Of a stretch of DNA of 64,000 bases, positions 45,065 through 57,539 are shown piece after piece. Every line of letters starts with the position of its first letter. Position 1 is the first letter of the stretch. This DNA comes from Diospyros lotus (taxonomy: Eukaryota; Streptophyta; Magnoliopsida; Ericales; Ebenaceae). The notes below the pieces were generated by a model. The model was not told the origin of the DNA. It worked only from the letters and a program-made list of their open reading frames with translations, and did not search any database. Location: assembly GCF_014633365.1 (NCBI RefSeq), contig NC_068339.1, positions 27,785,316-27,849,315 of the forward strand, written 5' to 3'. The translations under genes and the position numbers were made by a program.

Positions 45065-46595
45065 TGTTGGTCTCTCGACACACAATGGCTACTCAAGAGG
45101 AGGGGTGAATTGAGTGATTAAAAAACTTATCAACCGAATTTTTTCCTTTTAAAAACTCTTGAGATTTTCTTATACAAAATACACTTGTTATAACTATATA
45201 AGTTGTTTGAGAGTGATAACAATATAAATACACAAACAACCACAATAATCAATACAAGAAATATAGTGGTTCAGTGTCTCCAACACCTACTCCACTCTCA
45301 AGATCAACTCGACACTTGAGGTTCCACTATAACTGCACCTAGGTTTTCAACAAGCTCACCTAGAGAACTTTTACACAATACCGAGATTTTCCCCTTAGCT
45401 CACCCCGGAAACTAATATAACCATACAACTACAACAAGGCCTTGATTACAATAGGCTCTAAGATGCCACACCACAATCCAATACAAATAAATCCTATGTC
45501 CAAACAGCCTTGGACTAATATGGAAATGAACACAATGATATACAAGGTAAAATAGAAATAATATAAGTTACCACAAATGGAGAGAATATCTTGTCCTTTG
45601 CCTTGGGCTCCAATGGATTCAACTTTAAGCTTGAGCCTTGGATTGCTATTCTTAAGTTGTTTGAGAGCTTGGGTGTGCTTTAGGAAGATAAAAAATGGAA
45701 GAGCATTAGCCTTCTCCAAATTTCTTCTCTTGATATTTATAATGAAGCTTCCAACGGATCTGTAACGGCTAAAGAAAATTTGACCGTTGGACTCGAGAAG
45801 TCAACTTCTCTAAAATAGGAGTCGACTCCCATTTTAAGTGGGAGTTGACTCTAGTTATACAAGAGTCGACTTCTCTAATATTAGAGTCAACTCTTCAAAA
45901 ACACTAATCCTGTCAGGTCGACTCTGCATAAAAATGCTCTCGGCTAGGTCGCCTCTAGCTTTGCAAGAGTCGACTCCAGCTTAAGGGGAGTTGACTCCGT
46001 TGAACCAAGAGTCAACTTTTGAGGCCAGATTTTACAGAAAATAGATTTTATACATATAGCAATTGTTTGAAGATATAAACCATATAACATGTATACATTA
46101 CAAGATATTTATATTTATTTAATTTAAGTAAATGTCACTTTAATACATAAATGTAAATAAGAAAGTACCCCTCATTTGGATTCAATAAAAATATATCTAA
46201 AAAATCAAAATCCATAACAATAAGAAAGTAGAATTTTGGTTTTAGTACAAAATCAGAATTTAGCGATTTTACCACTCCCAAAATACATACCTTCTATTTT
46301 TTAAAAAAAATATTAAAAATTATTTTCACAACAATAAATATTAGCTATCGAAATACCTGGAAATAGTTTTTCAAAATGAAAATATTTTCTTATATGTCCC
46401 CTTATAATGCGCTAATATTTCAGACTTAGAGAAATAACATTTCTTGATATATTTTGATACATAAAATATTATAATACTTAAGACATATCAAAAATCTATT
46501 AGGGGTTTTAAATATACCAAAAATAGTTCTACTAAAATTATGTTTTGTCAAACATAAAACACATAATCGGTTGATTGGAGCAATTTGGCTCAACA
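45065..46595 (+). mobile_element. Solo LTR, 1.5 kb, with GTCGAC palindrome cluster
   Basis: Begins TGTTGGTCTC and ends TTTGGCTCAACA, with perfect target duplication CAATA (45060-45064 and 46596-46600). Contains GAGGGGTGAATTGAGTG and TATAGTGGTTCAG with CCTACTCCACTC, words common in SIRE-like copia LTRs. Positions 45780-46020 are dense in GAGTCGACTC-like palindromes. The open frames within it are chance. Confidence 0.85.
45780..46020. repeat. Cluster of GAGTCGACTC-like palindromes
   Basis: At least eight full or decayed copies of (A/G)AGTCGACTC(C/T), alternating with GAGTTGACTC, in 240 bases. The equivalent segment of the second LTR is at 48250-48420. Function unknown. Confidence 0.7.
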
Positions 46596-46858
46596 CAATA
46601 TTCCTTTTTTTTTTTTTTGACAGGCTTATTTTATGGTTTCACATTCAATTAATGAGAGATTATTCGGGGGTCAATTCCTAGCATGTCGGTGGGAACCCAT
46701 GCAAAGATGTATGCATTATCTTGTAGACACCCCACGATTCCCTGCCTTTGCTCAAGTGACAATTAGCTCCCTACATAGACAATATTCTCTCATTCTCCCT
46801 CATAGAGCTCAACTGGACCTAGGGTTTCCACGAGTTGGGGTTTTAGCGAGGCCTATTC

Positions 46859-47320
46859 TCATATAATCATGTTTTCATTAAATGAGTGAGAGACTTCCTT
46901 GTTTTTTGCTGCTTTGGTGGATGACATATAACAGACTCGGGCCTTTTTTTGGTTTCCCCTAACTTGGCCCACGCCACCAGGGGTTGAGAATTTCATTAGG
47001 AGGTAGCCAGGGTGAATGATAACTCTCTTGTTATTAATGAGAGACCTCCCAAGAATTACATTATAGGTCATGGATGTCGTCTTGACCACCATAAAACTTA
47101 CTTGGTGAGTAACATTGCACGAATGAGATTCCAGGGTTATCGACAACTGCACAGATCCTGCCACAAGTAGTGTTTCCCTGGTGAAGCTATACAATGGTAA
47201 AGAAATAGGTCGAAGAGGATCATGGGTGATGTGCATTTGTTGAAAGCAGTTCCAATAGATCAAGTTGATAGAGCTACCACTATCCATGATGATGCGATCG
47301 ATTGGGTGCTTAGCGATCAC
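46859..47320 (-). pseudogene. Gypsy aspartic protease
   Basis: Open for 153 residues. Catalytic stretch IDRIIMDSGSSINLIYWNCF with DSG intact, then YNVILGRSLINNKRVI, the flap and C-terminal signature of the retropepsin fold. The following RT is separated by the LTR at 45065-46595. Confidence 0.85.
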
Positions 47321-47613
47321 GATGACTAAAGGTCATCATAAGGCATGAGGATATTCCCTTGGTTAATAGGGCTGAAGGAGATGAGCCCTTTGTTGGGCAC
47401 CACTTGAGCCACAGAATCCATGTGTGGGGCTTGGGGCGCATATGACTTGCGAGCTGCCAAAGAATCGCCAACTAAAGTTTCTCCCCTAAAGATAAAGTGG
47501 ATGTGCTCATGTGTGGGCTTATTGTCCACTAGGGGCGTATAGGATTCTCCCTCTTGGGGCCTCTTCTACTACTCTAGTGGGGTCATGTGTTGCTAATTGT
47601 CGCCTCCCTAAGG

Positions 47614-47884
47614 TCACCCCTTCAAAGGACCACAATTTGCCCTAGGAAACCTATCTTGTTGAGGTGGATAATAAGGTGCCTTTTGAGGCGTTAGGGTCAT
47701 TGTAGGCTGAAATTGGTCAATCTTACTTTCCATGGCCAGTCTTCCCACTTGTTCATGGAAGGTGTGGCAATTTTCTGTTGAGTGGCCTACACGCTGGTGG
47801 AATTGACAAAAAGGTTGTGAATTCTTCTCTTTTGGATCCTCAGAGTAAGAAGGAAAACTGATGAGTCTTATAGGATGAATTGTG
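47614..47884 (-). pseudogene. Gypsy gag, zinc-knuckle part
   Basis: Minus strand reads QPFCQFHQRVGHSTENCHTF, a nucleocapsid-like C/H cluster typical of this gypsy group, followed by LAMESKIDQF. It lies on the downstream side of the 47885-48981 insertion and continues gag. Confidence 0.75.
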
Positions 47885-48981
47885 TGTTGGTCTTTTGACA
47901 CACAATGGCCACTCAAGAGGGAGGGTGAATTGAGTGATTAAAAACTTATTCAACTGAATTCTTTCCTTTTAAAAACTCTTGAGCTTTTCTTATACAAAGA
48001 AAATACTTGTTATAAACTATAAATAATACAAGTTACCAAGAATGGAGAGAATTTTTTCTCCTATACCTTGGGCTCCAAATGGATTAAACTTTAAGCTTGA
48101 GTCTTTCATTGCTTCACTTGAGTTGCTTGAGAGCTTGGGTGTACTTTAAGAAGATAGGAAATGATAGCATTAGCCTTCTCTAAATTTCTCCTCTTGATAT
48201 TTATAATGAAGCTTCCAACGGATCTTTAAACGGCTAAAAAATTCGACCGTTGGAGTCTGGTAATCGACTGTTCTAATCGATAGTCGACTCCGCGACACCC
48301 ATAGTCGACTCTCATTAGCCTACAACCGACTCCCAGTTGACTGGCCAAAATCTACTCTTGGCTACCTTGACTCTGCATAACACACAATCGATTGTCCCTC
48401 ACTAGGAGTCGACTCTCAGTCCAGATTTTCAGAAAAAATAAAGATTTACTTGATGATAGAATACATAGCATGAATTCATTACAAGATATTTACATTTCTT
48501 TAGTTTAAATGTCACTTATTTTAATACATGAATATAAATAAAAAAGTACCCCCTATTTGGATTCAATAAAAATATCTAAAAAATTAAAATCCAAAATAAA
48601 AAAAAAAGTAGAATTTTGGTTTTAGAACAAATTCCGAATTTGACGATTTTACCATTTTCAAAATACATATTTTCTATTTCTTAAAAAATTCATTAAAACT
48701 ATTTTAATAATAATGAATATTAACTATCAAAATTCGAGGAGATAGTTTTTCAAAAATAAAATATTTTCTTATATGTCCTCTTATAATGAGACTTAGAAAA
48801 ATAATATTTCTTGGTTCATTTTGATACACAAAATAGTATAATACTTAAAATAAGTTTTCTACCATAAGACATATAAAAAATCCATTAGGGATTTAAATAT
48901 ACCAAAAATAATTTTATTAAAATTATGTTTTGTTAAATATCAAAATACACAATAGGTCGATTGGAGTAATTTGGCTCAACA
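47885..48981 (+). mobile_element. Solo LTR of the same family, 1.1 kb
   Basis: Begins TGTTGGTCTTTTGACAC and ends TTTGGCTCAACA, flanked by TTGTG (47880-47884) and TTATG (48982-48986). Aligns to 45065-46595 along its length except for about 370 bases missing after its first 130 bases. Also carries the AGTCGACTC cluster (48250-48420). Confidence 0.85.
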
Positions 48982-48986
48982 TTATG

Positions 48987-50440
48987 AGAGCTGGAGGTGG
49001 TGTATACGCCTGGTAACGATGCTTGAAATAGTCATCGGGCCTGGGAGCTTTTCCATCCAACTGTTTGCCCCCATCACCTACAGGTCGGTCTCTTTTCCTT
49101 GTTCCCTCTTAGGGATGTCTAGGCAAATCACAAGTTCGCAAAATCTCTAGTTGCACCACATATTTGTTAGCACAGGCAAATATGTCGGCCAATGTGGTTG
49201 ACTGCTTGAAAGTAAGAGATTCTTTAAGGGGCATGAGGGTAGTTCCTTCTAAGAAAGCTGAGACATCTACTTTGACTGGTAAGTCTTGTACTTCCAACAT
49301 CGCATTTCGGAAGCGATCAATGTATTGGCTTAAGGTTTCCTTGGGGCCTTATCGGATACTAAGGAGGTAAGTAGGGGCCTTTTTCCTTAAGGCGTGGGCT
49401 GCGAAGGCTGCAATGAACTTTTCTTGTAGTTGCTCACAAGAGGTAATGTAGCTAGAGGGTAGCTCGCTGAACCACGCATGCGTGTATTCTGTCAACAATT
49501 GTGAAAAGACTGAACATGTGGTGGCATCACGCTCACTTGTAAAGATATGCCAAAGATTCAAACCGCTACACGTGGAGGATGGGATCCTCTATTCCACTGT
49601 ACTCAGGCGAGTGTGGGAGTTTGAATTTAGGAGGAAGTGCATGGCTGAGTACGTCCTTGGAGAAAGGGACACGTCGTGGTAGTGCATCATCGGATATTAC
49701 TCTAGCCACTTTTTTTTTTCTCAAAAACCTTTTTAATCAATTTCTTGATCTCTACCTCGAAGAAGTTGGAAGGGATCCCGATCGAGCATCTGGCTTGGGC
49801 TTATGTGCCTCATTGGCTGAGGTCTTGTTTCCTACGGTTTCTTCCTACATAACACTTTTCCCAGTATTTTTACACTTTTCTACATATTGGGTTTCCAAAG
49901 CAGGGTTTTGTCGTTGCGACTTAGACTGAGCTGACAGAAACTGTTTGGAGAGGTGCTGAAGTGCTAACGCGAATGCCACCTAAAGTAGGTGCTCTAGGAG
50001 CTTGAGTTTCTTGAATGGGCAAGAGCATGTGCAATAAACCAGATAGATGTTGTAGAGTCTTAATTTTTTCCTTATCACTCTTTCTTAGCTCTTCATATCT
50101 TTGCTCTCATTTGTGGAACTCTTCAAGAGAGACAGTAGATGATATCTTAGTCCCAGAGGGGCTGAGTATGTCCGCCTGTACTTAGCCTCTTTCAACATTT
50201 CTTAGATGAGGAGGTTATGGAGCCAATTGCCTAACAGCTAGGTGCATGGAGGGTGAAAGAGACGTTTGTTCCATGGACCAGTCTTGTATTGTTGGGTGTT
50301 GGTCACAATGTACGTAGATTTCTTGTCTTCTTTAGGGTATCTCTGGCTCTAGAGAGATGTTCGACAAATGCTCTCTTGTGGTGGTTTCACATTGAGAACC
50401 TCTCACTCGGAAAGATCTCATTCCTCTAGCCATGAACAAT
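48987..50440 (-). pseudogene. Gypsy gag, first part
   Basis: Minus-strand fragments 49349-49561 (SERDATTCSVFSQLLTEYTH, AWFSELPSSYITSCEQLQEK, FIAAFAAHAL) and 49109-49300 (VKVDVSAFLEGTTLMPLKES) match the retrotransposon gag domain. Frame changes occur between them, and the gene is then cut by the LTR at 47885-48981. Confidence 0.75.
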
Positions 50441-50455
50441 AGCCTTTTGCTTAAT

Positions 50456-50475
50456 TCCCAAAGATAGCGCTAAAT
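50456..50475 (-). other. Primer binding site of the gypsy element
   Basis: Minus strand ATTTAGCGCTATCTTTGGGA, a decayed form of the TGGCGCC-type site used by Tat/Athila-like gypsy elements, directly after the LTR end. Confidence 0.55.
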
Positions 50476-51337
50476 TGTTGTTTCCAAATTATAACAATTA
50501 AATTTATTTGTTTTGGCATCAACCGAAGTAGAGTCCTTCATAGAATAAGAGGGTTTGAAATGTCATGAGTGAAGCCAACTGGGTCTAGACCAGATTCACA
50601 ATACTTGAAAGCATAGGCTTTAGGAGCTTGGATGAGGTCCTTGGGGCTTTTGAGGTTGTTGGTTTAGAAGGGTCATCGGGGATAAGAGATTAGGGGTGTT
50701 CCAAAGGGTCTCTGGGGAAGGCTTGGAATTAAGTCTTCGAAGATCAGAGGCTTGGCTGAATTTGCAACCATAGAAGACGTCAGAAAGGCACAAGAGATAC
50801 TCCCCCATGCAGGTCTTCCAATGCCTAAATCAGAAAAAAGTCTAAGATGTATGTGCAAAAGTATGCAGATGTATGTTCAACGTGTGTCCTAGGGTGTATT
50901 CCAATGTCCAGAAGAGTAAGGCAGAGGTCTTTTAGATGAGTCTTAGAGAGAGAAAGAGTAGGGTCCAATGATCCAGCCAAAAGGTCCATTTGCCTTGGAA
51001 GAGGCACCTATTTATAGACACTAGGTATGGCCCATGGTTGAGTCCTCAGACTCTTCCGGGAATGCATTGGGTGAGGCTGAAGGACTTGGAGATTTCTTCG
51101 AGGTCAAAACACCCCGATGAGTATCTCCAGGTGGTCTAAATAGGTCTTTGGGGCCAGTGGGAATCTTTTGTCTAGGAGACTCTGAAGGAATTTTTGGACT
51201 TATGCAAATGAGGTCAAGCCATCCCGAGGTACATTCTAAAGGGCCCAGGTGACTACTATCCTAGAGACTCTCTAAGAACTTTGGATCATCAGGAGACTTG
51301 CTTAGGACTTAGGGAATTTTTAAGGCACCCCACAACA
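50476..51337 (-). repeat. 5' LTR of the gypsy element
   Basis: 862 bases. On the minus strand it begins TGTTGTGGGGTGCC and ends GGAAACAACA, immediately before the primer site. Ends are the short inverted repeat TGTTG/CAACA. A matching 3' LTR was not found because the element is truncated. Confidence 0.7.
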
Positions 51338-51874
51338 AATACAAATGTGAAACACATTGCTCTTAGACTTGAGTAATGCTTCCATATTATTTGAGTACTT
51401 GGAATACTATCTAATCCTAAGCTTATGTTAAGAATCATGAGATCCATATAACATTCATGCATTATGGATATTTAGGATATCTATTGAAATCCTAGAACAA
51501 TATATTAATAAGGCAACCTTATCTCAAGGAAGCCTACTAAAAGATAAACCTATTGAGGTTCCATGAGCTTCCCATTATCAAAGCAACCTTATCATGACAA
51601 AACATTAGAAAACATGAAATGATGAATCACATCAAAACCTTAATTAAAGATTACATTAAAGTTTTGCATATACCACCCATCATCAAAACATGCTTAACGA
51701 CAAACTCAACAGGCATTTCAATCTTGATTTGTTTTAATTATTTTATAATCAAAGAAGAAAGTCATGTTTGATTATTTGTTTTCTTTTCCAAAAAATCTAA
51801 AAGATTTTGAGAATTTTATGAAAAATTAAAATTATAGTTTGCTGTTATCAAGATACAACAATAAATTTGTTTTT

Positions 51875-52560
51875 ACAGTGGAAGGATGTCTTAGGTGTAG
51901 TCTTCGGGAGACCTAGAGAGAAAGAAACTGTTTAGGGGCGCAGGTGAGACTCCGTGTAGATCTTCCAATATCTAAGTTAGTCTTGTGCCCCAAGCTAGTG
52001 CATAATGCAGAAAGTAGAAAGCCACTATAACTATATTTTGAGAAAAATTGTAAGCATACCTTTGTTAGAGGAGGAGTCTCCTATTTATAGGGGGGAGAAG
52101 AGACTAATAGGTGGATGGAGAGTCACAATCCTCAGTGAACATTTCGAGTTTTCTTTCAAATTTGTAGGCAAACATATTGGAGGTAGGATTGACTCTGTTT
52201 TTCATAGTCTCAAGTAAACAATTTCTGAACTCTAGAGATTAGGTTTCTTAGGGTTTGTAAACTCTTGGAAGGGTCTATTGGGAGGTTGGGAGAGAGGCTT
52301 CCAGGTTTGGGTGACCCACGAGTGTCTATCGAAGAGTAATAGTTGAGTAACGTGTGCATTCTCGATAGGGTCTCTCGAAAGCCTTGAGAAAGGCTCTCAG
52401 GTGAGGTCACTTGATTCTTTCTTAGTCTCAATCATTTGATCTCGATCACTCGGATGTCTCTTGGTCATCCGATGACTACATCACTTCCCTCAAAAACCTA
52501 TTTTAAGGTTTCTCTTCTTTTTAATCTCTTTTCTTTGTATTCGATTCTTAGGCCTTAAAA
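51875..52560 (-). repeat. LTR-like repeat, third copy of the A/B family
   Basis: GATGTCTTAGGTGTAGTCTT, GATCTTCCAATATCTAAG and TTAGTCTTGTGCCCC match copy A in order, and ACATCACTTCCCTCAAAAAC then TTTAAGGTTTCTCTTC match 37175-37262. The sequence between 51338 and 51874 shows nothing recognisable. Confidence 0.5.
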
Positions 52561-55500
52561 CTCTTATACTTTGTCGTAAACAGAGTGTGATGTGTATTTT
52601 GTCATTTCACTTTATTTTTTTTTTAATAAATGAAAATATAAAAGTTTATATTAGCTCGAAAATACAAGTTTAGGCGTGTAATCAAAATAACGAAAAATTT
52701 GAATTGTTACACAAAAAAAGGTTATAATACAGTGGTTAAACTAATTTAAAAATCAAAAGTATAATCGAAATAATAAAAAATTTAAATAATCAAAAAATAT
52801 ATAAAAATATGAATTTGGCCTCCCCAATCGGTTCCTTCCTTGACAACATGTCGATTCTGACTAATATTGGCCATGGGGGTTGACCACCATCCCCGTTGGC
52901 GATGACACAACCCTCTAGTCTCTCTTGCACTCACCCACACCGGCACCCGCACGCACGCACGTGTTGGTAAGGAAGTTGAGTTAGCAAGATTGCTTGCCAC
53001 CTATCCTGTGATTCATCAATTTCTTTTGTCATATCATCAAATTAATGGATTAAATTTAAATGCAATTGCATTCTATAATTGAAACGAAAATGTAAAATTT
53101 GATGTGCCAATTGAAGAAACTAAGCCTATATTTGGGAGAGAGTTGGGCTAGAAAATAGACTGATATATAATAAAGTTAAAAATTAAGGGTGAATAAAGTA
53201 ACATAAAATTTGTTACCCTTTTTGAAAAGAATAAAATGTAAATGAATGTTATATAACTTTGTTTTGTTTGAGTGGAGAACATAAAATAATCCAGTTATAA
53301 AGAGAAAAGAAAATAAAGTTACAAGTATTCTCCTTTACTTTCAAAATAAATAAATAAGTTAAAAAATAGTAAGGATAAAACAATATATTTGTAAATATAT
53401 TTTCTTTTTTCTCGGTTCACCTTCAAATGAAGGTGTAATAAAATAAGAATACTGAAAGCTGTCACGCATCCTCTCTTTTCCTCCCTTTTCATTATAAAAC
53501 CCTCATCTAAACAAGAGAAATGGTTCTCCACCCTCTTCATGCCCCACATCCAAATATAGGTTAAGAATTCGTTCTACAATTAAAAATAAGTTAGAAGTTT
53601 GATATCTATGTTAGAGTAAATGGCAAAAAAGATACTTAATTTTTAATATTTTAATAGAAATATCCAACTTTTTATTTTATTTCAATTATAAACTATCACC
53701 TGATTTTTTTAGTATTCAATGTTAATTGACATTGTTTCCACATAAACAAACAAATAAATGAAGAAATTCATCGACCACGTAGAGGGGCAAAGTCACAAAT
53801 TTTAATTAAGATGGGCAAAAATTAAATAGCATAAGAAAATTTAAAATAAATTATGTATAATAACATTATTTAAAAATTTAGTGTAGTCAACTCGTGTGTA
53901 GCTCCACCCCTGGCATGAGGTGGATATTTAGAAAAGAATAAAAAAGATTAAAAAAATATTAAACTATTATGTACAGTAACATTTTTTAAAAATTTAGAGT
54001 GAACACCTATGTGTAGCTCCGTCCCTGACCATATACATACTTAACTGACGAGGGTTGATCTGTCTCAATAATAGTGAATAACCATGTAAGTTGTGTTGGC
54101 CAAAGTTGCAAATCGTGTGGATGACAAGTTTTATAATGGTATTGGAAAGGAGGAATGAGGGAGGGTTTTGGAGATGGGCGTAGCAGTAGTTCACAAGGAG
54201 AGTATCCATTTATTCTTTAAATTTTGGAGGAGCAGTTGTGAAATCTGCCATATTTTATGTAATGGAGAGGGGCAGCTCTCCAATTTCAACCGACATTTGC
54301 TTGTGTAATCAAGCAGCGCCCAGGTGCATCAACAGCGAGGCCACATCTCTTCACAATTATGGACCTCGTAGCTCTTTAGAATCTACATGATCCATCTCTT
54401 CTGTTGATAGAGATCTTATTTGTAATCCAAGTGGGACTCTTCGCTGCTGCCCCCTCTTTATTCATTTATTCTATATGGTCCCTTTAATTTTAACTTTTTA
54501 ACGTGGTAATTGTGACTCAAAACTCTTATTTATTTGTAATTGAGTTTCTTAATTTGATTGTGACTATGATTTCGAATTTGACTTTGATTACGATATTGTC
54601 AAATTCGATTTGATCTAAAATTTATCTCATCTGATAAAATATTCTCATACGTTATCTTCTGATCAGAATATGATTTTCTGTATTCATCCATAGATAATTT
54701 TAGCTCTATAAATAAGTGCTCAGGTTACATAAAATCAGACGCAGAGTTTGTGCGCCCATATCACTTTTGTATTATCATTTTTAGTTAGTAATATTTTGAT
54801 CTTTCTGATCGTAATTTTTCTCAATTTGAATTTTTCACATTAAATCCTGTATTCGTGTGTGGTTGATTGATTTGATCGTGTTTTATATTTGATCTAATTT
54901 CGTAACATTTAAAATGTTCCCAATGTTCATATGGGTCAAAATTTCATTCAATAACATTAGTTCATGTTAGCTAAACAAAAATTATCTTTATTTATTTTTG
55001 GTATGATATTTGAAGACTCAAATGTAACATTTGTGGTAACACTTTGAATTGATGCTTTCTATTATACGTGGTATCAATATAAATATACTAAACATCAATG
55101 TAAAGTAATTTACCTTTTGCTATTAATTGCTAATTTTATCTAAACAAAAATGATTTTTGCTAATTTAAATGAGATTGGAGTTGTCTTGAAAAATTATGTG
55201 ACTTTATGATTGAAGCAATTAATGACAAAAAAACTAGGTAGATGAATAATTAATTGACATTGTCTATCACAGGGTACACACTCTTAATTGTAGGAATATT
55301 CCTGACGGACTCGAATAAAGTCTATATTGCACGGAAACACCTCATAGATACCGTTTCCCTGTTTTCGAAACGTTTCTAATTTTCGTTTCGAACCCTATTT
55401 ATACCTATTTTTTTTTATAAAAATATCCAATTTCACGTTTTCATTTCCTATAGAAAATATTTCCCATTTCCATTTCCTTTCAACATTGAATAAAGTTTTG

Positions 55501-56863
55501 CAAACAGGTCAATTTCACACAAAAGTATAAAATTGCCACATGATCTTTGTGGCACACATGCCCTTTCGTTGACGCTAAAGGTGACGTGATACTATTAACT
55601 TTTGTTTATAATATATGGTTGGAATTACCATAATATAAAATTAACTTAAAATACTAAAATATATTTTATCTTTTTGCATATTTCAACTATGTAACACCAT
55701 ATATACACACAAAATTTATTTGAGTTAAAAAGTATAGTTTTGCTCATAAATTTTTATATTTTTTTTGTAAAATTTTAAAAGTACATTCTTTTTCAAGTTA
55801 TTTTTAGTTTTTAATTTTTTAAAATAATAAAAACGTATTCTCTTTATTATTTTTAAAAATGTATTTTTCAAAATAAAAAAATTATAAAGAAAACTCAAAA
55901 TAACAAAAAGTTGTTTTGAGTGTTTTCATTCAAAATAAATTTTAAACTCAAAATATATTTATTTATTTATATTTTATTATTATAAAAAAATATTACAAAA
56001 TTTATTAACTTTAAAATGTATATATATTTTTAATAATATATTAAAATTAAATATTTCTAATTTACTGAATAATCAAATTTATTAAATAAAATATCATTAA
56101 AAAATTATTTTCAAAATTTCAAAAAAAATACTTTTTCTAATTTTTTGTTTTGAAAAATAATTTTTCAAAATGACAAGGAGAACGCATTTTCAATCTTTTA
56201 AAAATAGACTACTAAAATAGAAAATTGAAAATGAATTCAAAATTTAAAACTAAAAATTAAAAATAAAGAGAATACAGTCTAAGTTTCCTGTATTTCTAAA
56301 TATGTCTCTAAATTATGTAAAATCACTCATTTGAACATCTAGCTAACAAGTCATATGCATGTGTGCTGACGTGATAATTTTTTAGAATATCTTCAACTCC
56401 CCCTCTCTATTTTTTTGATATCTCCTCAACTCTCTTTCTCTCTGGTTGCATCTCTTCTCTTTTTAACGTCTTGGCATTTTCTCCAATTGCATCTCATTTG
56501 ACTGTATATTTAAAATATGCATATAAACTCTTAAGTGACATAATTTTACTATGTAAGACTATAGACGTGACAAAATTTTAAATATTTAATTATAATTATA
56601 ATTATATTTTTATTAACTTTAATGAAATTATTATATTAAAAATATTTTAAATAATAGAAATAAATAAAATTTGAGTTCTCAATTCGTTCCAAACTGCAAT
56701 TTACGTTAAAAAGTTAAAAGAGCGGCCTTGTAATTAATAAAGAAGATATTTCTAAAACCTTGGGGATTTGTCCTTTGAGCATCGAAGCCCCCAACTTAAT
56801 CCTTGAGGGCTGTTTGGCTTATCCATTTTTGCATGAGTTTTAGGACTTTTGTGCCCAAAAGCG
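52561..56863. other. AT-rich intergenic region
   Basis: No gene recognised. Two loosely repeated stretches share TTTAAAAATTTAG and GTGTAGCTCC (about 53868-53910 and 53980-54020). Short open frames here match nothing known. Confidence 0.5.
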
Positions 56864-56866
56864 TTA

Positions 56867-57536
56867 GGGTGCGTTTGGTAAATGACAAATTTTTAGACTT
56901 TTAGAAATGTTAGGTTTACATTTTCATATTTGATATAATTTTTTTAAAAAAAATAATTATAAAAAATAATATTTTTAGAATTTATTTTTAATCAAAGTTT
57001 TCAAAAAAAACAAATTCATGAGTTAAAAATTTTAGATTCCCATGAATTTGGAAAAGTTTTTAATAAATGAAAAATACTAAAATACCTCTTACCCTCTTAT
57101 AACCCCATATCCCTTTCATAATTATTTTTGCCATAATTTTCTTCTTACAAACATATATATATATATATATATATATTCAGACAAATATATATATTATGTA
57201 TATATATATACATAATGTGTAAAAAAAATGACGTTTTTTGACTTTCTAAAAGGTTGTGGGTCTTAATATTTTATATACTAGAAGGAATTTATCATTTTTA
57301 ACCAAAAAAATCAAATAAGGGTAATTTTAAAAAAAATATAAATTCTTAGAAATGTTGCATTTAAATCAAATATAAAAATATAAAATTCCCATAAAAGATT
57401 ACCCAACATGCTTGAGGATATTTAAAACTAACCAAATATAGAATTGTATAAATCCCAAAAATAAAAAATTCCAAAAATATTCTCAGGAATCATTAATTTT
57501 AAGAATCTAAAAACTTCTCTCGTACCAAACATCCTC
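56867..57536. mobile_element. PIF/Harbinger (Tourist)-like MITE, 670 bp
   Basis: Left end GGGTGCGTTTGGTA, reverse complement of right end GAGGATGTTTGGTA. Flanked by TTA on both sides (56864-56866 and 57537-57539), the target size of PIF/Harbinger. AT-rich, includes an (AT)n tract near 57147-57175. Three-base duplications carry little weight alone, so the call rests on the paired ends. Confidence 0.55.
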
Positions 57537-57539
57537 TTA

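Larger units (their letters stand above)
39598..51337 (-). mobile_element. Ty3/gypsy retrotransposon, 3'-truncated and split by three solo LTRs
   Basis: Read on the minus strand: LTR (50476-51337), primer site, gag, protease, RT, RNase H, integrase, ending broken at about 39598. Order gag-pro-RT-RH-INT is that of gypsy. Three later insertions interrupt it: 47885-48981 (in gag), 45065-46595 (between protease and RT) and 39685-42367 (in integrase). Removing them leaves about 6.4 kb. Many stops and shifts show it is old. The primer site suggests a Tat/Athila-like group, but the lineage is untested. Confidence 0.85.

Noticed and set aside
45429..45719. 96-residue minus-strand open frame inside the solo LTR
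   Set aside because: The sister LTR copy lacks the region through a deletion and shows no conserved frame. Treated as chance.
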